A stretch of DNA of 64,000 bases from Diplolepis rosae (lineage: Eukaryota > Arthropoda > Insecta > Hymenoptera > Diplolepididae). Below the pieces are notes generated by a model, which saw only the letters and a program-made list of their open reading frames with translations, ran no database searches and was not told where the DNA came from. The DNA lies in NCBI GenBank assembly GCA_030998225.1, contig JAPYXD010000459.1, positions 3,038,001 through 3,102,000 on the forward strand. Direction: 5' to 3'. Below, in pieces: positions 55,816 to 64,000 of the stretch. Each line of letters opens with the position of its first letter. Within the stretch, counting starts at the first letter, position 1. The translations under genes were made by a program, and so were the position numbers.

Positions 55816-57309
55816 GAGTGATATCTACTAATTATCCTGATAATATTTTGCAATTAAAATAAATGTAAGAAAGTTACAGTATATTAAAACTTGAAAAAAG
55901 TCAATATCCATTTTACAGTTAAATTATACGAGATACGAATAAAAGTTATGATAAAAAATGGTTTACTACATAAAGATCTACAACAGTAATAACTGTAAAG
56001 TGACATATGTTTGATGACATGTCTGCTATTATATTGACCAAAAATTCACAGAATTTTTGTTAATTTCTCATTTTTTTGGCATTGGGTCAGCCTCTTTTTA
56101 TTTTCTTCTATTAATATTATCAATGCTACTTCCCGTGTGGAAATTGCCAAATTTTTGCCCTATTACAAGTTTGGCCCCAACTTGGAAAATTATTATTTGG
56201 CTACAACATGGCGAATGTCTTGGATGTGGCATGGAGCCAACCTGGATACTTGTTTAATAGTTGTTGCGGTTACAGCGCCACCTACTTTGGCTGTGCTTGT
56301 GTTTTTAGATCGCCTCCAATCTTAAACCCGGGTTCTTTAAATTATGCCAAAGATATTAATGATTATGTTCGATAGTGTATGTGTTTAATTTCTGTGCGTG
56401 CTAATTAAAATGCCCAAATAAAGAGCATTTACGATAAAAAACCTCTTCAGTGCCATAAATTAAAAGATTAATTCAAAATTTTCGTAAAAGATAAAAATGT
56501 AGAAGATAGTTAAAATAAGGATAATAATGAAACTCAAAAACTTATCTCATTGCTTGCAATTCAAAATGAAGAAGTCCAGTAAGCAACAACACGAATTGGA
56601 AAAAATATGTAGAATTCACTGTATATAGAAAACCGGATAAAATGAACAAAAAACTTAGAAATTTGTAAACAACAGGCTAGAATTTTTGTTTGTTTTTTTT
56701 TTCCTTTATAAAGAACGGATGACCATTTCTTCGACCGTTATATTATTATATCATATAGGTTTGGTTTCGTCTTAGGGTCAATAAAACATTAAAGAAAATT
56801 ATTGAATCAATTTATATCAATAAAAATATTAATATTTCAATAAATTGTAAAGCTGAAATTATGAATATTAATCGAATTTGCCATGGCATTATTTAACATA
56901 TGATTTTCAAGTTTGTGTTCTCAAGCTTTAGCACGCTTTTCATTGGTGAATTTAATTCAATTTATCGTATCTTCGTCTCTCTATCCTACAGTTTGCGTTG
57001 CTTCATCGGATTGTACACATCACCGTATTATAATGTAATTTTAAATTATTGAAGCCCTCAATCTTTGAGGCTTTAATTTTAATAACATTTTCAAGATTAA
57101 ACTGAATCTTCATGTGTGCTTTCGTTTTTTTGTAATTTATGTAAGTACTTATTTATTATATCAACACAACATAAAATAGTTCTCTTTGGAAAAAGAAATT
57201 TGATGGTAAATTGATTTGTTCAATTTTTAGTGACATATATATTCCTTGAAAAAGACCCGCAGTGAGGTTGAAACATAGGAGAATTTTTGACCAAATATAA
57301 TGAATGAAT

Positions 57310-57760
57310 ATAATTTCATAAGATGTATATTTTTCTTTTTAATTAAAAAAAAAATACCATTGAAAATCCGAAATTCAATTTTTTAACTAAAATATGTGAA
57401 ATACGAAAAAAACGTAAGAATGGAAAATTTTTCGTTTCAATAATATATACAAATATTTTCCGATATAGTTTCTAAAAAATCGTATATTTTTCATTATAAT
57501 TTAAAAAAATACGATTAAAATTCAAAAATTCCATTATTTGAGCAAAATATGTGACATACGAAAAAAACGTTGAGATGGAAAATTATTTGCCTATATGAGG
57601 TCTACAAATTCTCAGTAGGACATTTTTTGACAAGATGTATATTTCATGTTTTGGTTTTAAAAAAAACAATATTGAAAATAAAAAATTCCATTTGTGAACC
57701 AAAATATGTGAGATACAAAATAAGCGATAATACAAAAAATCGTTTTCTCTAAAAGAGTCT
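57310..57760 (+). repeat. three diverged ~165-bp tandem units
   Basis: Each unit has GTATATTT, a lysine-codon-like A run, ATTGAAAAT, AAATTCCATT, AAAATATGTGA and ATACGAAAAAAACGT in the same order. Confidence 0.65.
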
Positions 57761-58111
57761 ATGAATTCTCCTCCTTTTTTAAATATTTGGAAGAAAATAG
57801 ATTTTTTGTAATCTTGTAAATTATTAGAAAGTTACAGAAATGTATATACAGAAAATCGAGCGCGAAGCGCAAGTTTCATGATAAGAATGTGTTCTTTAAG
57901 GCTGATAGAGCTTTAAGTAAATTGAATTTCTTTTTTCATTTGAAATCAAAAACAAATTTAGTAACTTTGAGAAAATGTAATTCACATCGATAATATTATA
58001 AAATTGACTTGAACTTAAGTATCAAATTACAAGTAATAAATTTAAATAATGATGAAACAGGACTTATATCGACCCTTAGTATTAATATTCAAATATTGTT
58101 CATGTTCTTAG

Positions 58112-58840
58112 TTGGCTTTAGGGTCCGAAGAATATAAGACCGAGTGCGACGATCGAATCGCGCGCCCCAGGCGCGCTCAAAACTTGAGCTATAAATCGCT
58201 TGCAAGCGAAGCGCGTGATGAGAATGTGCCCACGAAGCGGGCAGATTTTTTGTAGTATATTTTTACAAAATTAATATTTTGCTCTTAACTTGGGCTTATT
58301 AGAATCAAAACTGTGTTAACTTTTATTTTAGCATCATGAAAAAATGTTAACCTTTTATTATAAAAATTAAGTTACTTCAACAATAGCTTAAATAACATAT
58401 GAACCTCTAATTTCCGATGGAAGTGTCTGTGTAAAGAAAGGTTTTAAATATTACAAAAAAAGCATAAATTGTATTTGAATTCGCATGCGATCGTGCACTT
58501 TGAGATTTATTCGGTGTGAAGTAAATTCGACAAATCATTACTAAAAAGTAAAATACTTGAAAAAAAGTTTTTAAAATATTTAATATTTTTACACGAATGT
58601 ACATGCAGTCGACCGGCAATCGAAATACCCGGACTCGAATCCCGGTGCATTCGAAAACGTCTTTTTTCCACAGAAAGATTTTCAAATTCTTTAAACTTAA
58701 GTATGTAACTATGAACGTATTAATATGTTTAATGTTTTTAAATTATTCAATGTTTTGTTAAAACAATTAAAATAGTAGATTGTAATGACCCTTGATTTAA
58801 TTTATAATAGACTTCTTCATTTATGGACCCTAAAGCCAAT
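58112..58840. mobile_element. 729-bp MITE-like element with TTGGCTTTAGGGTCC ends
   Basis: The left TTGGCTTTAGGGTCC and right GGACCCTAAAGCCAA are exact inverses. The same terminal word occurs at 24040 and 54008. It contains a SINE piece. No clear target duplication. Confidence 0.6.
58604..58690 (+). repeat. SINE piece
   Basis: GCAGTCGACCGGCAATC, diverged B box GGACTCGAATCCCGGTG and the TTTTCAAATTC tail of the 14953 family. Confidence 0.6.
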
Positions 58841-59094
58841 GCAATTTATTAAAACATTTTGAATTCAAAGGAATTCTGAATTTTTGAGTATAAAAGGTTT
58901 AAATATTTGAAAAATACATAAATTATATCAAAATTAGCACACGAAATCGTACACTAACTTTAATTTGGTATGAAGTAAAATTGAAAATAAATCCTTTAGA
59001 ATAAAACATTTTGAAAAAACTTTCAGAATACATAACATATTTTAAATGAAAATTTCAATATGTAAGTGTAAATAAAAGGTTTGATTATTCAAAA

Positions 59095-59390
59095 GTAATA
59101 TATAGAATCCAGAAAAGACTTTCTAAAAATATTTTAATTAGGTGAACAAATCACTGTGAAGACATACTAAAAAAAATCTTTTAAAATTGTACTTTTTTTA
59201 CATACTTATTAATTTCCTTCAAAGAGATCTAAATTAAAATTTATTTTGTAATATCTTTCTATAAAATAAATCACTTTAACGAAAGTTGAAACTCCAGGTC
59301 AACCTGTAATTTCCGATGGTAATTTATATATATATATATATACAAATTGTCATGTAGAAGATGTAAATTCCAAAAAATGTTATAGTTACA
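59095..59390 (-). repeat. inner inverted repeat, right arm
   Basis: Complement of 54930-55190; see that entry. Confidence 0.8.
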
Positions 59391-60478
59391 AAGCTTCAAA
59401 ATTTTGTAATTAAAATTTTAATATAAAACTTTAATCATTTATTGACCTTGAATTCCTTTGAAAAATTTGTTGTTTACTGTTCAAATCTTCCTCCGATTTC
59501 AGAAGAACAGACAAATTAAAAATTACAAAATATTTCATTAAAAAAATTGAACTCGTCCATATGATCTTGTCATATTGTAACAAGATTTGAACACTTCGGA
59601 CAAAAATTTTTATGTAAAATTTAATATCGATAAATATTTACATGTTCATAAGAAGATATTAATGAACACATATTTTAGCTTTTTAATTTATCCACATCTG
59701 TTAGAAAATGTTTCCTTTCCATAGACCATTTTATTTTTTAATGAAAAGTCTGTGCTTAGGCTACAAAAATGTGAGATCAAAATATTTCTAACATAAAACT
59801 GAGAATGTAAATTTTAAACTTGAATTTTATGTTTATCTCTTCTTAATAGAAAATATCTCTCTAACTAAAAAGTTTTTAAATGAACAAAATTGATAAGAAG
59901 TATGGAAATTTGAATAGGAAAATATATATTGATTCAAATTTGGAACATTTATTGGCATCAAATTTTAATGAAAGTTTACTTTTGAGGTGTTTAAATGCTT
60001 ATACAATTTTACACGATATTTCAGATTTTTATTTTAGGCAGATTTTCTCCAAAATATCGGAAAAAAAGTGTTGTCTCTTAAATAACATATATCGTAAATT
60101 TGAAATTGTCGTCTGCTTCGCGCCTCTTTTGCACGGCTTCGACAGAATTACACAATTCTCAATTCCGACTCGATAACCGAAAGCGTGAAATCTAAAAATA
60201 GCATTGCATGAAGGAAGCGAGGAGAATAAGGAGAAGTTGGACGTGTCGTTCTCGCGTGCAAGAGCGACGAGGAAGAAACAAGGGCAGCGCGCGCCGCTGC
60301 CCCTCCATAGAAATTCTGATGGTAAATCATTTCTGGGTTTTCTAACTTTCATTATTTACCGACGCGCAAAGTACACCTTTTGTGCAACGCGTTCAAAGGG
60401 CGCGTTTATCAGCCCACTTTTGTGAAATTCTCTTATTCCATTACTTTAGCAATCTCCCCACCTCATCTCTGCCCAAAC

Positions 60479-61250
60479 GTTATCAACATTTCTTTGCTGG
60501 GTTTGATTTGGCTTGGTAGTATACGATGAGGGCAGCACTTCGATATGGCGGAAAAAGTGGTTAGCTATATATATCGTTCCCCCATTCTGACGCCCTGCAC
60601 CGCATCTAGGTTTATAAGGTTTATAATATCTTTGAGTGTGTGATGATCGCACCTGAGCGCTCATCTGGTGCTAAAAGTATAAATTAAGATCGAGCGTTCC
60701 AAAAGGCATCATAACCTTACTTCTGCCTTAGCTACGTAAAATACGTAATACATCTCTTAGCTATGACCTGCTATGACATAATATATTCAAATTCAAATGA
60801 CCAATGATTCTAAAATAAAAAAGCGGAAGGATTTATCCCAAAGAAAGAGACTTTAGACTAAGTTAAATGTTAAGAGTTTTATAAATTTATGGTTCAACGA
60901 GGCTGGTTTATATTTTAGAAAGTAGCAATAAGGTAACACTTAGACTAAACTTGGGAATCCGAGAATGTTTCCCAGACATTCACAACCCCCATAATTCAAA
61001 TAAACCAGACTCGTTTTCAAATAAGTATGAATAAATTAAGTATAGAATAAGTTTTTTCAGGAAAACGGGTTGTAGGAAACCCAGAGGAAATGCCTCGTAA
61101 AATTAGATTCATCACTAGACTATTCAAAAAAATCAGAAACCATGCCTAGAAATGAAACACTCTGGAGAAGACTTGGGAAAATCAAATAAATCTTCTAAGA
61201 GAACAGCTTTCTACCAAGAAATTGAATAAGACAGATTTCCATAAGAAATC
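60479..61250. other. unassigned sequence
   Basis: No gene or repeat recognised, except the GATATTATAAACCT-type block near 60600-60640 shared with 46050. Confidence 0.4.
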
Positions 61251-61840
61251 TGTCATGTATACTTAAGACCCTTTTTTTTGTAAACTCCTGAGTGTTCCGT
61301 GTCTAGGTAAAAGGACCCATAAATTGCTCTAAGACGAAGCAGTAAAAAGACCATGTGTTGGGGTGACTAAGCTGGACCCTAACCCCGACCAACGCGCTTG
61401 TCAAGGGTGGAGGGGAGAGCTGACCTGAGGACCCAGAATATCAACTAAAAGAGAAATCTTGACAAAATTCAAGATCAGGGCGGGTTGATTTTCAGAAGAA
61501 AGTCACCAATGAGCTTCGGAGATGACACTCAGGGGCCCTGGGAATCGAAGTGGGAAATTGAAGGGAGGTCCAGAGAGTCATCCCACACACAGAGGATCTC
61601 AGATATTTTTCGGCCTTCGAATCGATACTACTGTTCGGTCTCGGACTTTATTAATATTTTGTGCGCTGCTAAGTCAATTGTCTAGTAATTAAATAATTTC
61701 AAGAGAAACCAAAGGTTTAGTTCTTCCTTTTATTTTAACCCGAGCCTTATTTTCATAAGCCGCCAATCTAACGAGTTTAAATAAACCGCGCGGAAATACT
61801 TGCAATCTTAAATAGACGGCCCTGAGGTAGGGTCGTGACA
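61251..61840 (+). repeat. candidate 5' LTR of a second Ty3/gypsy element
   Basis: The right end CGTGACA lies 6 bp before the primer site, which is strong. The left end TGTCATG at 61251 is chosen only because it forms the TGTCA/TGACA inverse. AATAAA at 61780-61785 could be its polyadenylation signal. No second LTR in the window. Confidence 0.5.
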
Positions 61841-61846
61841 GTTTCC

Positions 61847-61893
61847 TGGTGACAGCGGTGGGATTCGAACCCACGCCCTTTCGGACTGGTGCC
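61847..61893 (+). other. primer-binding site, tRNA-Leu, unusually long
   Basis: Begins TGGTGACAGCGG and continues as the complement of a tRNA-Leu 3' half: acceptor stem, T arm (GGATTCGAACCC) and variable arm, about 47 nt in all. Only about 18 nt is normal. Confidence 0.75.
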
Positions 61894-63564
61894 AATAAAA
61901 ATAATAAAAAGGAGAAGGGAATATAATATATATAAATAAAATAAAATATAATAATTCACCATCATCTAGAAATCTGCTTTATTAATCGACAATTCTTATC
62001 GGAATTAGTAATTCAAATATACAGTTAAAAATTATTACGAACAAGAGTGAAACGTCAAACCTACCCTGGATTTATGAGATTTTCCTAGACCAAGTGAACC
62101 TGAAGCCTTACTACCTACGGACTTACAACTTCATCACCTCGGAGAAAAAATCCTGCAAGGCAGATAAATCTATGTAGAAATTCCCTAACTGGAAATCTCT
62201 TCTTCTTCCTGCTTGTATGGCCTCTTGCTGTTCAAAAATAGCCATAACTGTATCTGAAAATCTGACAAATAGAATCGTTAGCCAACACAAATTTCCACAA
62301 CGGGACTAATAAGTTGCAACGAATTACCTATAAGGTGATAACTAAAGGGTCACAAAGCTTTGTGACCCCAACGCTCGGGGCGATTACACGCGAAGTGTAA
62401 TCCATCGCTGGACAACAGGATCAAGGACTCAGGACGGTGAACTGGACCATGACACTTCAAGGACTCTGCAGAATCTCTCTGATGACATCTGGCCACACGG
62501 AATGATATCAGGAACCTAGAAGAAAGAAAAATTGTGTTAGTGCGGTAGTGCAATAAAAGGTCACAAATTCGTAAAGTGTAGTGGTTTGTGAAATAAAAAA
62601 CAGAAAAGGATTATAAAAAAATTTTTTGTTGCAAACGCTGGTATGCAGGAATGCTGAATGGTAAGTCCCTTTCTAATTCGATAAATCTTTCCGCTTGTCT
62701 CTCAAATCTCTCAGGCTTGTTGTAAGATATAAATTAAAATACTTGATTTATCATTCCCTATGTACTCTAAATGAATAACATTTCTTCAACTTAATAATAA
62801 AATTAAAAATGGGAGGAATATGAAAAATATTATTATTTTCCAAATAAAAATAAAAATCGTCATAAAATCAAAGATAATTTACTTAAATTTCTCTATTTAT
62901 ATTAGAATTGATTTTTGTTATAAACACAAAGTAACTATTAAAGCAGAAATATTTAATAAATCGATAAAATAAATAAATAAATTTATTTTATGTACCACGA
63001 TACCCAGATAGCTAGAAATTGGAAATATTTACCGTATACGAAGTCCTGAAATCTTTTATGTACTATAATGAAAACTGTTATTTCCTTCAAGCATACGAAT
63101 CGCTTCGATCGAGCAACTCTAGACTAAAATTTTACAATTATTAATCGGGCAGAAAGATAACTTGATTTACGCAATAAAAACAGATATAATACCGGTGAGG
63201 AATATGCTTGTCAGAAATACGGTCCCCAGGATCATTGGTTTATAGAAATTTATACAGAAAAATTATACATATTTGTTACCCCCGGGTTTCAAGAAAATTC
63301 AGAACGCGAAATTGGTATTAATGCCAACCATATTAGAAGGATCTTTTTACTGAATCAAAATTCTTTATACTTACACGATAGAATTCTTGTTTCTTTAGAA
63401 ATCTTAGATAAATCCGGATAAATCCTAATAAATTCTAAATTCCAAATAAGAAAAAAAAAATAAATACAGTTGTTTTTGAAGATAATTCTAATTTTTATTA
63501 TCAATAAATTGAGGGTTGACAGAGCGAAGTAAAATTTAATTGTTACAAAAGGAGGGGCATTAAA
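61894..63564 (+). promoter_or_regulatory. gypsy leader with strong stem-loops
   Basis: A 1.7-kb leader. At 62347-62368 lies the perfect palindrome GGGTCACAAAG/CTTTGTGACCC, followed at 62382-62402 by the stem GATTACAC/GTGTAATC with a 5-nt loop. These could serve RNA dimerisation or packaging, by analogy with other retroelements. A frame on the minus strand here is ignored. Confidence 0.5.
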
Positions 63565-64000
63565 ATGGAGGAGGAAACCAACTTTTCTAGTGAAAATAGG
63601 AACGAGGGTCCTAAAGACCATGACTATCCGAGTCAAAATCCCTTTGAACACACCGGAATCAGAGACACAGATCCGTCTCCCCAACTTAATAATTTCAGGA
63701 ATCAATCGGGTCAAAGTAATAAACAAAATGAAACTAATAACACGCAAACTGGACCCTTAATTCTATACGCCCTGGGTGATAACGGTGACCTGATCCCTTA
63801 CTCCTTTAGCAAAGAAGTCACTAATGTCATGTCAGAGTCGAATAATGACAGTCTCAGACCTAACAGTTTATCTACTTCCAATACAAGTGAACTGCACTCT
63901 CCCACTGACTCACAACCTTCATCACAGCGCTATGTGAATATCAAACTCGCCGCTGATATGGTACCAACATTCGATGGTAAGGTACCTCCAATTTCATCCT
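63565..64000 (+). CDS. gag of the second Ty3/gypsy element, 5' part, cut by window end
   Basis: The ATG at 63565 (context TAAAATGG) opens a frame with no stop to the window end, 145 codons. The start is acidic and polar (MEEETNFSSENRNEG), then a serine-rich linker. Near the end is YVNIKLAADMVPTFDGKVPP, which parallels VVPLFDGSNLPLSHF of the first element's gag at the start of the capsid-like region. The frame looks intact, unlike the first element, so this copy may be younger. Downstream pol is outside the window. Confidence 0.75.
   Translation, partial: MEEETNFSSENRNEGPKDHDYPSQNPFEHTGIRDTDPSPQLNNFRNQSGQSNKQNETNNTQTGPLILYALGDNGDLIPYSFSKEVTNVMSESNNDSLRPNSLSTSNTSELHSPTDSQPSSQRYVNIKLAADMVPTFDGKVPPISS

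Larger units (their letters stand above)
54279..60471. mobile_element. 6.2-kb non-coding element, CAGAGATGAG ends
   Basis: Ends CAGAGATGAGTTGGGAGATT and the inverse AATCTCCCCACCTCATCTCTG-type right end match over about 32 bp. CCCAAAC abuts both sides (54272-54278, 60472-60478). Inner inverted repeats continue the symmetry (54480-54680 with 60060-60190; 54930-55190 with 59095-59390). The inverted repeats include the READD-type coding-like segment of the 23-32 kb transposon, so the two elements are related. No transposase was found. Later insertions and satellite units fill the interior. Confidence 0.75.

Noticed and set aside
60029..60425. Overlapping frames of 60-107 codons on both strands
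   Set aside because: They lie in the right inverted repeat of the 6.2-kb element and overlap each other; only the short READD-type segment has independent support.
61847..61893. Possible tRNA-Leu gene on the minus strand
   Set aside because: Only the 3' half plus CCA complement is present, directly after an LTR end; CCA is not encoded in animal tRNA genes, so it is a primer-binding site.
62350..62553. 67-codon frame on the minus strand
   Set aside because: Antisense within the retrotransposon leader, no similarity.

Overview
This is AT-rich nuclear DNA from an animal, very probably an insect. The evidence is one intron-containing host gene (URM1), animal-type transposons (Ty3/gypsy, BEL/Pao, Penelope, mariner, P element, hAT-like, PIF/Harbinger-like and piggyBac-like elements), tRNA-derived SINE pieces and spliceosomal introns. 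Nothing prokaryotic is present. A hymenopteran or another small AT-rich insect genome is plausible, but that is a guess. Almost the whole window is transposable elements in many stages of decay, often nested, so it reads as an accessory or repeat-rich block around one conserved gene.

Layout. 0.5-14.4 kb: a Ty3/gypsy element on the minus strand (LTR 13521-14387, tRNA-Gly primer site, leader, gag, protease-RT-RNase H, integrase remnant). It is broken by three in-frame stops and by a 5.5-kb Penelope-like insertion made of two head-opposed partial copies. 14.4-18.4 kb: MITEs, a SINE and a diverged satellite-like repeat. 18.4-22.9 kb: a mariner with one nonsense codon, a BEL/Pao fragment with its 3' LTR, a foldback and a piggyBac-type MITE. 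23.0-32.0 kb: a 9-kb two-gene DNA transposon with long terminal inverted repeats and a perfect 8-bp target duplication. 32-41 kb: a THAP-domain exon, foldback MITEs, a hAT MITE with internal satellite, and a 3.6-kb palindrome. 42.7-43.1 kb: three exons of URM1 on the plus strand, with the last exon not found. 43.5-53 kb: a P-element C-terminal fragment and a series of MITEs with recognisable target duplications. 54.3-60.5 kb: a 6.2-kb non-coding element related to the 9-kb transposon. 61.2-64 kb: the start of a second Ty3/gypsy element on the plus strand (LTR, tRNA-Leu primer site, structured leader, gag start), cut by the window end.

The strongest candidate for something under-described is the 23006-31994 transposon. 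Its hAT-like architecture (CAGTG ends, 8-bp duplication) encloses a transposase whose motifs look like the animal EnSpm/CACTA-like (CMC) group. It also carries a second, intron-rich gene, and a short coding segment sits inside the inverted repeats and recurs at four other places in the window. Other notable items: two AT-hooks inside a gypsy pol linker; nuclear-receptor-type half-sites in the gypsy leader; hammerhead-like cores in the Penelope copies and in an unrelated repeat; a 47-nt tRNA-complementary primer site; and paralogous empty sites that define two insertions to the base.

All calls come from reading the sequence by eye. Family names rest on remembered motifs, not on searches, and boundaries of inverted repeats are approximate unless a target duplication is stated.
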